Numbered from the stretch's first letter, positions 1 to 9,860 are shown. The stretch is 64,000 nt of DNA from Candidatus Omnitrophota bacterium (GCA_013177805.1 JABLXU010000016.1:62001-126000); one strand, 5' to 3'. A program made the numbers and translations. Notes: generated by a model from the sequence alone, not told the origin.

Positions 1-1
1 G

Positions 2-1282
2 GTGTATCGCTGGATGGTATTCGTATTGTTGGCCGCGGGGTACATCCTGGTCAACTTCCACCGCCTATGTCCCGCGGTGGTAGCGTTGGATTTGATGCGC
101 GATCTCCAAGCGGGCGGCAGCCTGGTGGGCATCCTGGCGTCGGCGTATTTTTATCCTTACGCGTTCATGCAGATCCCCTCCGGCTTGCTCGCCGATTCGT
201 GGGGGCCACGGAAGACCATCACGAGTTTTTTCCTCCTGGCGGGGATGGCATCGATCGGCTTTGGCTTGGCCACCACGGCGGGCGCGGCCATCGGCGCGCG
301 GGTATTGGTCGGCATCGGAGTCTCCATGTATTTCGTGCCGGTGATGAAGGTCCTGACGCGCTGGTTCACGGTCTCCGAGTTTTCGTTCATGACCGGCTGG
401 ATGATCGCCGCCGGCGGCTTGGGGGCGTTAACGGCCGCCACGCCGCTTGCCTATCTCAGCGCGCGGCTTGGGTGGCGCGGATGTTTTATACTGATCGGCG
501 TGGTGACACTCGCCACGGCAGGGGCTATCTGGATCCTGGTGCGCAATCACCCGGAGGAAATGGGATACTCTGCCCCGGCTGCCGCTTTCCCGCCCTCCGG
601 CCGTGATGATCCGGACACCAATCTTTGGAATGCCATGTGTTCCGTGGTGACCTCGTTTCGTTTTTGGCCGCTGGCACTGTGGTATTTTTTTAATTTCGGG
701 ATTTTTTATAGTTTCGGCGGACTGTGGGGCGGTCCGTTTTTGATGGAGATCCACCAATTGAGCAAATCCCGCGCCGGGGCCATCCTGAGCATGATCGCGC
801 TGGGTATGATGATCGGCAGTCCCTTTTGCGGTTACGTGTCCGATCACGTCTTGCGGTCGCGGAAAAAAGTTTTGGTTCTGGCCGCGTTCTGCACATTCCT
901 GTTATCCCTGGCGTTGTGGTCTCACGGTGGCCGGTTTACGGTGTTCTGGCTGTATGTATGGTGTTTTCTCATGGGCTTGTTCAGCTGTTCAGCCGCCGTA
1001 GTGGGTTTCGCCGCCGTGAAGGAATCGTTCCCTGTCCAAATTACGGGAACCGCCATGGGCCTGGTCAATGTGTTTCCTTTTCTGGGGGGCGCGCTGATGC
1101 AACCTGTCGTGGGATTAATCCTCGACTGGTACGGTCAAGGTCCGGCAGGTTATCCGCTTCAAGCGTATCGCAGCGCTTTTGGGCTCTACCTGGTTTGCGC
1201 CCTGACCGCCCTGGTGAGCACATGTTTCGTCCATGAGTCCTATCATGTCTCGCAAGGGAAATCCATGGATTCCGGGTCTTGA
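2..1282 (+). CDS. MFS transporter, 5' end probably cut by the window
   Basis: Integral membrane major facilitator superfamily permease. The 426 residues show about 12 hydrophobic segments. The N-terminal stretch YRWMVFVLLAAGYILVNFHR and the downstream GLLADSWGPRKT match the first helix and the loop 2-3 signature (G-x-L-A-D-x-x-G-x-R) of this family. A second-half copy of the loop motif reads CGYVSDHVLRSRKK. The ORF begins with GTG at base 2, so a few N-terminal residues may lie outside the window. Relatives of this sequence type move organic anions or sugars across the inner membrane, but the substrate cannot be read here. The next gene lies about 150 bases downstream on the same strand, so the two may be co-transcribed. 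Family assignment is secure; substrate is unknown. Confidence 0.85.
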   Translation: MYRWMVFVLLAAGYILVNFHRLCPAVVALDLMRDLQAGGSLVGILASAYFYPYAFMQIPSGLLADSWGPRKTITSFFLLAGMASIGFGLATTAGAAIGARVLVGIGVSMYFVPVMKVLTRWFTVSEFSFMTGWMIAAGGLGALTAATPLAYLSARLGWRGCFILIGVVTLATAGAIWILVRNHPEEMGYSAPAAAFPPSGRDDPDTNLWNAMCSVVTSFRFWPLALWYFFNFGIFYSFGGLWGGPFLMEIHQLSKSRAGAILSMIALGMMIGSPFCGYVSDHVLRSRKKVLVLAAFCTFLLSLALWSHGGRFTVFWLYVWCFLMGLFSCSAAVVGFAAVKESFPVQITGTAMGLVNVFPFLGGALMQPVVGLILDWYGQGPAGYPLQAYRSAFGLYLVCALTALVSTCFVHESYHVSQGKSMDSGS

Positions 1283-1433
1283 TGGTCATCGCGGAGAGAG
1301 ATTCCGGCTTATCCCCATAGGCATGGAACATGATTTGGTCTTACCATGGACCGGCGCTCCGGATCATGCGGCGGGATATGGTCCCCGCGCCGGTCATGCA
1401 TTTATGGCTTTTCAGAAAGGGAGTATCAATCCA

Positions 1434-2390
1434 ATGAGATCTTCAAGGTGGACACTGATCGTATTCTTGGCGGGATGGACATGGACAATGCCAACCGTCC
1501 AGGGAGAAGATTACGCGGAATTCCGCACGCGCGAACTACGTTGCATCATCGGCAACAACGCGGCCCAGGGAGATCACCGGGCGGGATACAATGGGATCTT
1601 TCATCTCTCATCCGTGCATCAACCTGAACCGGTGTTTGTGCCGGCTTACGCGGGTTTAAACCTGGAACATGTATTCGACGGCTCCGCCCGGTTCGTGGAC
1701 CGGAATATTCTTTTCGAACCCCGCAACGCCCACATGTCTTTCAAAAAGGTGGATGAGCGGACGGCGGAATTGCATCAACCCCCCACGCCGGTCATGCGCA
1801 TGCAGAGCGTCATCCGCTTCAGGTTAGTGGATCCCTACTCCATTGATATGGAGTTCCGTTGCGTTCCCCATGAAGATGTGTTTGAAGGCGGAGCGTTCGG
1901 GATCTTCTTCGCGAGCTACATTAACTCCCCCCTGAACAAAAGCATGTACTACTTGACGGAAGGAGGAAACGGCCCGGTATGGCAACAGTTCTGCACCCAA
2001 TTCCACAATCATGACAGCACAGTGAAGCATGTCCGGGATAAATTCGACTGGACCTTCACGCCAGGTGCTCCCACTTTTCTGTTCACGAACATTTCCCCGG
2101 TCCGGTACACGGAACCATTTTTCTACGGCCGTTTCAAGAATATGGTTCTGATCGTGATGTTCGCCTCTCCGGAAGGAATCCGTTTCGCCCATTCCCCGTC
2201 GGGAGGAGGGCTCAACGCGGCCAAGGACGATACCAATCCAGCGTGGGATTTTCAATATATCGTGCCGAACTGCCAGATCGGAAAGGAATACGGTTTTTGT
2301 TGCCGCGTGGTGTATAAATTGTGGGAAGGCCGGGAAGACGTGCTGAAGGAATACGCAGCGTACAAGAATACGGTCCAGTCGATCAAATAA
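1434..2390 (+). CDS. Secreted protein of unknown function
   Basis: Not recognised. The ORF track opens this frame at 1233, but the ATG at 1434 is preceded by AAAGGGAG and begins an obvious signal peptide (MRSSRWTLIVFLAGWTW...VQG), so 1434 is the better start, giving 318 residues. The mature part is rich in aromatic residues and short beta-prone stretches (for example SIDMEFRC and GIFFASYIN). It has no transmembrane segment after the leader and looks like an exported beta-sandwich protein. It follows an MFS transporter and precedes an amidohydrolase, so a role in catabolism of an external carbon source is plausible, but that is inference from neighbourhood only. Confidence 0.7.
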   Translation: MRSSRWTLIVFLAGWTWTMPTVQGEDYAEFRTRELRCIIGNNAAQGDHRAGYNGIFHLSSVHQPEPVFVPAYAGLNLEHVFDGSARFVDRNILFEPRNAHMSFKKVDERTAELHQPPTPVMRMQSVIRFRLVDPYSIDMEFRCVPHEDVFEGGAFGIFFASYINSPLNKSMYYLTEGGNGPVWQQFCTQFHNHDSTVKHVRDKFDWTFTPGAPTFLFTNISPVRYTEPFFYGRFKNMVLIVMFASPEGIRFAHSPSGGGLNAAKDDTNPAWDFQYIVPNCQIGKEYGFCCRVVYKLWEGREDVLKEYAAYKNTVQSIK

Positions 2391-2692
2391 GATTTCCCCG
2401 GCGTTGCGATTGATTTGATTGCAGAGGACGAGTGAATCGTTTCGTGTTCCTAACCGGGCTCATACGCCGAATATGGTAGTGAGTTAACCATTCGGGTAAA
2501 TAATCACCTTGTATTCAACTTTGCCACCCGCAAATAAAGATAAAAATTTCGGGAAAAAACTTCAATACGAATAAACAGAGGAGTAAAACCCCAGCTCATT
2601 TCTCCCGAAAGCCGGGGATGTGATATGATCAGGCGGGGATGTGATCAAGGGAATTGATCCTATCCAAGACATGGATTGGCGAGGTCGAAACC
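2391..2692. other. Intergenic region with a short direct repeat
   Basis: No gene is supported in these roughly 300 bases. Near the 3' end the 12-mer CGGGGATGTGAT occurs twice with a 21-base period (2613 and 2634), just upstream of the amidohydrolase start. No convincing promoter or terminator was seen. Confidence 0.5.
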
Positions 2693-4426
2693 ATGCGTAT
2701 GCGATTTTTGCTTCCACTCTCGATAATCCTGATGACCGGCGGGACCGCAACGGTTGCTTCAGAAACCGCCGACTTGCTTTTGGTCCATGGGAAAATCATC
2801 ACCGTGGATGAAGCCTTCAGCATCCAGAGCGGTATGGCCATCAAGGGAGATCGGATTCTGGCCCTGGGAACCGAGTCCAGCCTGCAGCCCTACCGTGACG
2901 GGAATACCCAAGTGATCGATCTCCACGGAAAAGCGGTCATGCCGGGGCTGATCGATTCGCACGGGCATCCCGCCGCGGCGGCGGTCACGGAATTCGACCA
3001 TCCCATCCCCACGATGGAGACGATCCCGGACGTGCTGAATTATATCCGTTCGCGCGCGGCGGTGCTGGCAGAGGGGCAATGGATCTGGGTCAGCCAAGTG
3101 TTCCTCACCCGCTTGAAGGAAGAGCGTTATCCCACGCGCGCCGAGCTGGATGCGGCGGCCCCCAAAAACCCGGCTGTTTTCCAAACCGGCCCGGATGCCA
3201 GCGTGAATACCTTGGCCCTGCAAGCCAGCGGTATCGGCAAGGGGTGGAAAGTTGATGATGGGGGACCGGGATACGCGGAAACCGATCCCAACACCGGCGA
3301 GCCGACTGGTATCCTCCGCAGTTGTACGCGGTATTTGAAATATGAATCGCCATTGAAAAGACCATCCGAGGAGGAGCATCTCGCCAAACTCCGGGAATTG
3401 TTTGCCGACTATAACCGCGTGGGGATCACGGGCGTCAGCGAGCGGGACGCGGACGAAAGCGAGGTCACGCTTTATCAAAAACTCCACCAGCGGAATCAGT
3501 TGACCGTGCGGGCGTACCTCTCCCGGCACGTGGACACCATTCAGCCGGTCGAGAAAATCCGCGAGGCCGTGGCCGCCGTGGCCCAATCGCCTTTGTATAA
3601 AGGAGACGATTGGTTGCGCATGGGAGCCATCAAGGTGTACATGGACGGGGGCATGTTGACCGGCAGCGCCTTTATGCGCGAACCGTGGGGTATCAGCCAA
3701 TTGTATAACATTTCGGATCCGCAATACCGCGGTCTGCGGTTCATCCCGGAAGAGAAATTCCTGCCGCTGGTGGAAGCCTGTCTCGAAAATCGGGTGCAGT
3801 TCACCGCCCATTCGGTGGGAGACGGCGCGGTGCACGCGATCATCGACGGTTTTGCGGCGTTCCGGAACCGCTTCGATATCCGCGGCCAGCGGCCTGTGAT
3901 CTGCCATTCGAATTTCATGAGCGCGGAAGCAGTCCGGCACGCGGCGGAGTTGGGAATCTGCATGGACATTCAACCTGCCTGGTTGTACTTGGACGGCCGG
4001 ACGTTGACAAACCATTTCGGTTACGAACGGCTGGCCTGGTTCCAACCCCTGCGCTCCTTGTTTGCCGCGGGGGCCATGGCGGGCGGCGGTTCGGACCACA
4101 TGCAGAAAATCGGTTCGATGAAATCGAACAACTTCTATGATCCCTGGATGGGCATGTACGTTGCCATGACCCGCCAGGCCCGCTGGATGGAAAAACCGCT
4201 CCATCCGGAGCAAGCCCTGACGCGGGTGGAAGCGATCCGGTTCTACACGATTAACAATGCCTATCTGCTCTTCGCCGAAAAAGACCGTGGATCTTTGGAA
4301 GCCGGGAAACTGGCGGATTTCATCATTCTGGACAACGATCCCCTCACCTGCCCGATCGAGGAATTCAAGGACATCAAGGTGCTGGCGGCCTATGTGGGCG
4401 GCAAGCCAGTGTACTCCCAATCATGA
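2693..4426 (+). CDS. Exported amidohydrolase (YtcJ-like, amidohydrolase 3 family)
   Basis: Metal-dependent amidohydrolase of the YtcJ/amidohydrolase-3 type, which hydrolyses amide or related C-N bonds in small molecules; the actual substrate is unknown. The ATG at 2693 is preceded by GGCGAGG and opens a signal peptide (MRMRFLLPLSIILMTGG); the upstream TTG start in the ORF track has no such support. The 577 residues show the N-terminal beta-sandwich strand DLLLVHGKIITVDE, the metal ligand motif IDSHGHP (HxH), later histidines in FTAHSVGDGAVHA and ICHSN, the typical GGGSDHM near the C-terminus, and the closing strands GKLADFIILDNDPL. Length is normal for the family. It probably acts in the periplasm or outside the cell. 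Confidence 0.85.
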   Translation: MRMRFLLPLSIILMTGGTATVASETADLLLVHGKIITVDEAFSIQSGMAIKGDRILALGTESSLQPYRDGNTQVIDLHGKAVMPGLIDSHGHPAAAAVTEFDHPIPTMETIPDVLNYIRSRAAVLAEGQWIWVSQVFLTRLKEERYPTRAELDAAAPKNPAVFQTGPDASVNTLALQASGIGKGWKVDDGGPGYAETDPNTGEPTGILRSCTRYLKYESPLKRPSEEEHLAKLRELFADYNRVGITGVSERDADESEVTLYQKLHQRNQLTVRAYLSRHVDTIQPVEKIREAVAAVAQSPLYKGDDWLRMGAIKVYMDGGMLTGSAFMREPWGISQLYNISDPQYRGLRFIPEEKFLPLVEACLENRVQFTAHSVGDGAVHAIIDGFAAFRNRFDIRGQRPVICHSNFMSAEAVRHAAELGICMDIQPAWLYLDGRTLTNHFGYERLAWFQPLRSLFAAGAMAGGGSDHMQKIGSMKSNNFYDPWMGMYVAMTRQARWMEKPLHPEQALTRVEAIRFYTINNAYLLFAEKDRGSLEAGKLADFIILDNDPLTCPIEEFKDIKVLAAYVGGKPVYSQS

Positions 4427-5015
4427 CTCGGAGGATTTGGGAAACGCTCAACCGGGAGGAAATGTGGAATTTTTCCGTTCGGGCTTCAAATTAGTGGCTT
4501 GCTAAGAGGAGAGCCATTCACTCTCTCAAGGACTGTTCTCCCCCGATCCTCTCCCCGTGGAAGATGGAGAGGTTTTAATACTTTCCCACGCGCATCCCAC
4601 GAATCAATCCCGGACAAAGTTATGCGTTCTCGAAATCAGTAACCCAACTCTACGCGTTGCCATATCCTGATCATGTAAGGTTTTCCCTTACATGATAATG
4701 AGTATAATTCTTGCAGAAAAAAGAGAATTTCCCCGATAGATAAACAGCCCGGATCGGTTAAATTAATATCCATACACGGAGAAAGATCAACCCAATGGGT
4801 TGAGGGGGTTGGAAGCCCGCTTTCTTCGTGTTTTTTGTTTTGTGTGGGAGAATTTTTCGTTTTGCACGCCCGTTTCTCCATTTTTCCCCACAAACCACGC
4901 CCTAGCCACGGAGATCTTCCGCGCCGGATTCAACTTGCCCTCGAGGGACCGAATACCGTACAATAGGTCCTTTCAGACTGTGCGACTAGACTTTGATAGA
5001 ACCAGGAGATCGAGA
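4427..5015. other. Long intergenic region without a gene
   Basis: About 590 bases with no supported coding region; the ORF track frame running through it is only the upstream extension of the ceramidase-like gene. It contains a perfect 10-bp inverted repeat next to a TATAAT box (separate entry), and a degenerate inverted stretch of CTCTCCCC / GGAGAGG type near 4550. Confidence 0.5.
4671..4708 (+). promoter_or_regulatory. Perfect palindrome beside a TATAAT box: candidate operator-promoter
   Basis: TCATGTAAGG, five bases, then CCTTACATGA form a perfect inverted repeat (4671-4695), followed eight bases later by TATAAT (4703-4708). The hexamer 17 bases upstream of the TATAAT overlaps the palindrome and does not match TTGACA well, which would fit a repressed or activated promoter with the palindrome as binding site. 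A hairpin in the transcript is the alternative. The target would be the ceramidase-like gene about 300 bases downstream. Confidence 0.35.
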
Positions 5016-6398
5016 ATGAAACATAAAATAAGAGCATTGATCCTAGGATGGATGAGCGTGGCGTGGCTGTTCTTGACAACTGCCGGCGCGTTTCCGGTGC
5101 AGGCCGATTACGCCTGGAAGGCCGGCATGGCGAAAGTAGTGATCACGCCCGGATTCAATATGTGGATGTCGGGTTACGCGGCCCGGAACAAGCCCTCCGA
5201 AGGCACGGTCCAAGACCTGTTTGCCAAGGCGCTGGCCCTGGAAGACGCGGAAGGCCGCCGGGCGGTGATCCTGACCACCGACCTGATCGGTCTGCCGGGC
5301 GTGTTGAGCGAACGGGTGGCCAAGAAAGTCACCGAGGACACCGGTATACCCCGCGCCGCCCTGATGCTGACCTCGTCGCACACACACAGCGGGCCGGTGT
5401 TGCGGGGCAATCTGGAAACCATGTACGCGCTGTCCAAGGAGGAATGGGCCAAGGTCACGCAATACACCGCTGAACTGGAACAGAAATTGGTCCAGGTGAT
5501 CGAAGACGCGGTCCGGAACCTGGAACCCGCCCGGATTTCCCGGGGCGTAGGTACGGCAGGATTCGCCATCAACCGGCGGCAGTACAATCTGAATGGGATT
5601 AGTATCGGCCATAATCCCATTGGGCCGGTGGACCACGATGTGCCGGTCCTGAAAGTCACGGATTCCGAAGGGAAATTGGCAGCCGTATTGTTCGGGTATG
5701 CCTGCCATAATACCACATTGGATTTTTACCAGTTCTGCGGGGATTACGCGGGTTACGCGCAGGAATACGTGGAGAAAGAAAATCCCGAAGCGGTGGCGAT
5801 GTTCTTCAGCGGCTGCGGCGCCGACGCGAATCCCAATCCCCGCCGCGAATTGGATCACGCCAAGGCACACGGGCAGGAATTGGGCCAGGCAGTGCAAAAA
5901 GTTTTGTCCCAGTCCATGCAAGAGGTGACCGGCCCATTGCGGACCACGCAAGAAGTGATCAACTTGCCGTTTTCCTCTCCGCCTTCCCGCGAGCAAATCG
6001 AGGCGCAGTTGAAGGATCCCGATGTCTATGTCCAACGCCGTGCGCAAAGTTTGCTGAAACAATTGGATGAACAGGGCCAGCTGCCGGAGACTTACCCGTA
6101 TATCATTCAAGTCTGGTCGTTCGGGAAGGATTTCATCTTCACCGCGCTGGCAGGCGAAGTGGTGGTGGATTATTCACTGAGGTTGAAGCACGAGCTGGGT
6201 GAAAACAAGGTCTGGGTAGCCGCCTATGCCAACGATGTCTGCGCGTATATTCCCTCACTGCGGGTGTTACGGGAAGGCGGCTATGAAGCCAACGATTCGA
6301 TGATCTATTACGGATTCCATGGCCCCTGGGCGCCTCCGGTCGAGGAGATGATCATCTCCACCATCCACAAATTGGTCAAGCAAAACGACGAGGGGTAA
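5016..6398 (+). CDS. Neutral/alkaline ceramidase-fold hydrolase, exported
   Basis: Member of the neutral/alkaline non-lysosomal ceramidase N-terminal family. The start is ATG 5016, preceded by CCAGGAGATCGAG and opening a signal peptide ending near FPVQA. The protein of 460 residues begins its mature part with the family signature WKAGMAKVVITPG, followed by MSGYAARNKPSEG, LTSSHTHSGP (zinc-ligand histidines), YACHNTT and SGCGADANPNPR. It is shorter than full ceramidases and lacks the C-terminal immunoglobulin-like domain, as is common in environmental relatives, so ceramide as substrate is not assured. It ends two bases before the next gene, indicating an operon with the beta-helix protein. Confidence 0.85.
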   Translation: MKHKIRALILGWMSVAWLFLTTAGAFPVQADYAWKAGMAKVVITPGFNMWMSGYAARNKPSEGTVQDLFAKALALEDAEGRRAVILTTDLIGLPGVLSERVAKKVTEDTGIPRAALMLTSSHTHSGPVLRGNLETMYALSKEEWAKVTQYTAELEQKLVQVIEDAVRNLEPARISRGVGTAGFAINRRQYNLNGISIGHNPIGPVDHDVPVLKVTDSEGKLAAVLFGYACHNTTLDFYQFCGDYAGYAQEYVEKENPEAVAMFFSGCGADANPNPRRELDHAKAHGQELGQAVQKVLSQSMQEVTGPLRTTQEVINLPFSSPPSREQIEAQLKDPDVYVQRRAQSLLKQLDEQGQLPETYPYIIQVWSFGKDFIFTALAGEVVVDYSLRLKHELGENKVWVAAYANDVCAYIPSLRVLREGGYEANDSMIYYGFHGPWAPPVEEMIISTIHKLVKQNDEG

Positions 6399-6400
6399 TC

Positions 6401-7735
6401 ATGATGAAAAAAATAACCATACGGGTCTGCGTTGCCGCGGTTTGTTTTTTCAGAATCCTCACTGTACCGGGCGCGGAAGAGCGCGTCGATTATTCGCCCA
6501 AGGCGGATGAACAGCAGATCCCCAGAGCGATGCATTCGGCGATGACGGAATTGCCGCGGATCACGGTGGGATTGTCTAACGCCGATTTTACCGGGACTGA
6601 CAACCGGGTATTACAGGCGGCGGTGGATTTCATCGCCGGACTGGGCGGCGGCGTGGTGGATATCGGCGAAGGGGAATACATCATGCATGATTCCCTGCAC
6701 CTGCGGCCTTTCGTGACCGTACGGGGAGTCCCGGGGAAAACGATCCTGCGCAAGGCGGATGGCGTGGTCTCACCGTTGGCGCTGGATGGCGATTACGGAG
6801 AAGAACAAATCACCCTGGTAGACCCAACCGGTTTCCGGCCTGGCTACGGCGTCGCCATCTGGGACTCGCGGGCCGGCGGTTTTCATGTCACCGTGGCGCG
6901 AATCACCGGGCGGAAAGGAAACACGATTTCGATTGATACGCCCTGCATGGCCGACTACATGGTCGAAAACCAGGCCCAAGCGGCCACCGTGTTTCCCGTG
7001 ATCAGCGGATACAACCTGGAAGGGGCGCGGATCAAGGATCTGGTAATCGAAGGCAATAAAGAGAACAACGTACCCCTCAATGGGTGCCGGGGCGCGGGGA
7101 TCTTTTTGTACCGGGGTTTCGGAACCGTAATCGAGAACTGCGTGGCGCGCAACTACAACGGGGATGGCATCAGTTTTCAGCAATCAAACGATGTTCAGGT
7201 GCTCGATTGCGTGAGCGAAAACAACGCCGTGCTGGGGATTCATCCTGGCAGCGGCTCGCAACGTCCCTTGGTGCGGGGCTGCGTGGCCCGGAAGAACGGA
7301 TCGGACGGCTTATTCCTGTGCTGGCGTGTACGGCATGGCGTGTTCGAGGAAAATGTGTTGGAAGAGAACGGGCAGTTCGGCATTTCCATCGGCCACAAGG
7401 ACAGCGACAACTTGCTGCGCAAGAACGTCGTGCGGTTTAACCAGCGGGACGGAATCTTTTTCCGGAACGAATCGCTGGGCATGGCCGGGCACCGCAACCG
7501 GCTGGAAGAGAATCTCATCGAAAACAACGGGACGAAGGAAGGCGGCGCGGGCATCCGTATCCGGGGTGAGACCAACGGCCTCGTGTTCGTGAAAAACATC
7601 ATTCGGGACACGCGCCCCATCAGCGAACAAACTCAAACCACCGGCATCAAGATCGAGGAAAGAGCCGGGGATATCGAAATCCGGGAGAACACGATCGAAG
7701 CCCAGGAACCCCTGGTCGATTTGCGGCCGAAGTGA
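6401..7735 (+). CDS. Secreted right-handed beta-helix (pectate-lyase-fold) protein
   Basis: Exported 444-residue protein. A signal peptide (MMKKITIRVCVAAVCFF) is followed by a pectin-lyase-fold opening, NADFTGTDNRVLQAAVDFI, and GGGVVDIGEGEY. Many successive parallel beta-helix rungs follow, visible as repeating motifs with asparagine ladders such as NCVARNYNGDGISF, DCVSENNAVLGIH and ENVLEENGQFGIS. Such proteins bind or cleave polysaccharides, but no catalytic set can be assigned. The ATG lies two bases after the stop of the ceramidase-like gene and is preceded by GACGAGGGG, so translation is likely coupled. The gene ends before a strong intrinsic terminator. Confidence 0.85.
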   Translation: MMKKITIRVCVAAVCFFRILTVPGAEERVDYSPKADEQQIPRAMHSAMTELPRITVGLSNADFTGTDNRVLQAAVDFIAGLGGGVVDIGEGEYIMHDSLHLRPFVTVRGVPGKTILRKADGVVSPLALDGDYGEEQITLVDPTGFRPGYGVAIWDSRAGGFHVTVARITGRKGNTISIDTPCMADYMVENQAQAATVFPVISGYNLEGARIKDLVIEGNKENNVPLNGCRGAGIFLYRGFGTVIENCVARNYNGDGISFQQSNDVQVLDCVSENNAVLGIHPGSGSQRPLVRGCVARKNGSDGLFLCWRVRHGVFEENVLEENGQFGISIGHKDSDNLLRKNVVRFNQRDGIFFRNESLGMAGHRNRLEENLIENNGTKEGGAGIRIRGETNGLVFVKNIIRDTRPISEQTQTTGIKIEERAGDIEIRENTIEAQEPLVDLRPK

Positions 7736-7781
7736 AGCGGATGGCGCGGGAATCCCCTGGTTTCTTCTCCCTGTCCACAAT

Positions 7782-7805
7782 CAATCAAATACCCAATCAA
7801 ATACC
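7782..7805. repeat. Exact 12-bp tandem duplication
   Basis: CAATCAAATACC occurs twice head to tail between the beta-helix gene and its terminator. It is one of several short tandem duplications in the host part of this window. Confidence 0.9.
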
Positions 7806-7810
7806 GAATC

Positions 7811-7846
7811 ACGGAGGGGCACGTTGCAACGTGCCCCTCCGTTTTC
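7811..7846 (+). terminator. Intrinsic terminator after the beta-helix gene
   Basis: CGGAGGGGCACGTTG is followed directly by its exact reverse complement (7812-7841) and then TTTTC. The 15-bp arms give a very stable hairpin with a U-run on the plus strand. It lies between convergent genes and may also slow transcription from the other side. Similar GGGGC...GCCCC palindromes are common dispersed intergenic elements in environmental genomes. Confidence 0.8.
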
Positions 7847-7855
7847 AATCCTCTC

Positions 7856-9625
7856 TCACTTCAGTTCCACCACTCCCCACAATCCCAAATTCTCCAGCGT
7901 AAGCGTATATGCATCACCTTCCCGCTTCCGCTCGATGGTCCGGCTTTCGGCTTTCGGGACATGCAGGATAACGGAATGAAGCGCTCTCCCGCCCGCGGCT
8001 TTTTTGAATAAATCCTCGCGCAAGGCCAGTTGAATCGTGACCGGTTCCACGGCGTCTTTCTGGACATCGTAATTTTGATTCAGAATGTGGCATACGATAG
8101 GCGCGTCCTTTTGACCGGGTTTGTACCGCAGCGAAACGGCGATCCGCTCCGCACCCGTGACCAATACATATCGTTTCAGTTCGTCGGGACATTCGGACAA
8201 GCCGTTCCAGGCGATATAGTGGACTTTCTCCAGTTTCGGGAGATTATCGCTTTGGGCCGTAATGATCTCATCATATTGGGACAACCGGCGAATCAATTCG
8301 CCTTGATTCTCTTGCGTATTCGAGACATAGATCAGATCGTGCGGAATATTGGCCTGGGTGAGTTCGCCGGAGGCATCCTCCATGGCGTTGAAACCGGAGT
8401 CCACGCACAAAACAGCCGTATTCGCCAAGGATTTATAGCCATCCAACAAGGCGCGGTTTTCGCGGACGAATTGATACAGATCGGCGAAATCTTCCGGTTT
8501 TCCGTTCCACCAGTGGGTGCCTAATTCTTGTGTGTAGCACCACTGGCGATGCGGGACCATAAAAACGCTGCCATAGGCGTAGGCCTGGGCAATCCAGGTG
8601 CGGACCAGACCCGGTTTGTCATGGGCCTTGATCCAGGCCCAATCCTGGCCGGAAGCGGTGGCGGTTTGGCGGCGGCCAACCGCTTCGACTAACCGGTACA
8701 CGAACACGGGGCCGCGCGCCACTTGTTCCGAAGCGGCTTGGTGAGACACCTCACCGCAAAAATAATCGATGATGGGCGCGGGCAGCAAGGTCCGGGGCGA
8801 TCCGGCATGGGAGTTGACGCTGCGCAGCAACGGCCGGCCTCGCAGCTTCTCGGCGTATTCAAACGTGGCGCGGATGCGTTCTTTCATGCACTCGTTTTGA
8901 TAGTGCTGGAACTCGGTTGTTAAAGGGCATTGCCAATGCTGCTTGCGGTATTGTTCATTGGTGACGCCCTTGGATTTCAAAAAGGTTTGATAATCGAATG
9001 TATCGATATCGCTGATTCCTTTCTCTTTCAACTCTTCGCTGGAAAAATGTTTTTTTAAGTAACTACGGAATCCCTCCATGCACACCTTGCAGAAACAGCC
9101 TCCGTTGTAATCAGAACAGGCCGATGTGCCGCTGTAGTCGTCAATGTGTAAACCATCGATCGGGGCCAGGCAGGCGCGTTCCACCTGGTCGCGGATATAG
9201 GCCTGATGATCGGGATGGTTGGTGCAGAACCAATACGCGGGATGACCCTGGTGTGTATGATCCCACAACCAGGGCACGCGCAAGGGATTGCCGTCCAGGC
9301 CGCGGCAGACGGCATCCATGAAATGATCGGGATTGAAGTCGATGAATCCGCCAAAATCGACGAGGTAATCCACGCTGCCGCAGTATTTCATCCCGTGCTG
9401 GTGGGCTTCCTCCACCCGCTTGCGAAAGTTTTCCACGTCCTTCGCATCCCGGGTACGGGGCCGGCCGCCCCACCCGGTGATGGTGCCTTGATAAATATCG
9501 TACTGGCCGGGATCGTTCGGCACATACATGAAAACCACATCGCTGGCTTGAATCACCGGCCGTTCCTGGGCCAAACCCAACGGCGCAGCCAAACAAAACC
9601 AAAGGCTGACTAGATAAAAGCGCAT
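7856..9625 (-). CDS. Secreted TIM-barrel glycoside-hydrolase-like protein
   Basis: Exported protein of 589 residues. The start at 9625 (MRFYLVSLWFCLAAPLGLAQ, signal peptide) is preceded by AAAGGAG at good distance; the longer ORF start at 9652 has no such site. The sequence resembles the (beta/alpha)8 hydrolase group related to glycoside hydrolases: HQHGMKYCGSVDYLVDFGG early, then DGLHIDDYSG at a strand end where catalytic acids usually sit, followed by a cysteine-rich segment GGCFCKVCMEGF typical of this uncharacterised group. A C-terminal beta-rich domain follows (VTIQLALRED, SVILHVPKAESRTIE). The substrate is unknown; polysaccharide processing is inferred from fold and neighbours. Confidence 0.6.
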   Translation of the reverse strand: MRFYLVSLWFCLAAPLGLAQERPVIQASDVVFMYVPNDPGQYDIYQGTITGWGGRPRTRDAKDVENFRKRVEEAHQHGMKYCGSVDYLVDFGGFIDFNPDHFMDAVCRGLDGNPLRVPWLWDHTHQGHPAYWFCTNHPDHQAYIRDQVERACLAPIDGLHIDDYSGTSACSDYNGGCFCKVCMEGFRSYLKKHFSSEELKEKGISDIDTFDYQTFLKSKGVTNEQYRKQHWQCPLTTEFQHYQNECMKERIRATFEYAEKLRGRPLLRSVNSHAGSPRTLLPAPIIDYFCGEVSHQAASEQVARGPVFVYRLVEAVGRRQTATASGQDWAWIKAHDKPGLVRTWIAQAYAYGSVFMVPHRQWCYTQELGTHWWNGKPEDFADLYQFVRENRALLDGYKSLANTAVLCVDSGFNAMEDASGELTQANIPHDLIYVSNTQENQGELIRRLSQYDEIITAQSDNLPKLEKVHYIAWNGLSECPDELKRYVLVTGAERIAVSLRYKPGQKDAPIVCHILNQNYDVQKDAVEPVTIQLALREDLFKKAAGGRALHSVILHVPKAESRTIERKREGDAYTLTLENLGLWGVVELK

Positions 9626-9860
9626 AAGAAAAACTCCTTTCTTCCTAGTCAATTATCGCCTGACCATGATATTAATGGCTCATCCGGCGTGGGCGTAAAT
9701 ATTTCAGATTACCGGGTCACATCGCGTCAAAAAACCAATACACCCCAAAAATCCCCTCCCTCTGGAGGAGGATTAAAGTGAAGGCATTTTTATAAAAAAC
9801 AGACCTGGTTGACCGCCCTCCAGCTATCCATCGAGGCGTATCCCTGAGGGGGGCCGTATG

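Noticed and set aside
2759-4420. 553-codon minus-strand ORF
   Set aside because: Antisense shadow of the amidohydrolase gene; low-complexity H/R/G-rich translation without ribosome site.
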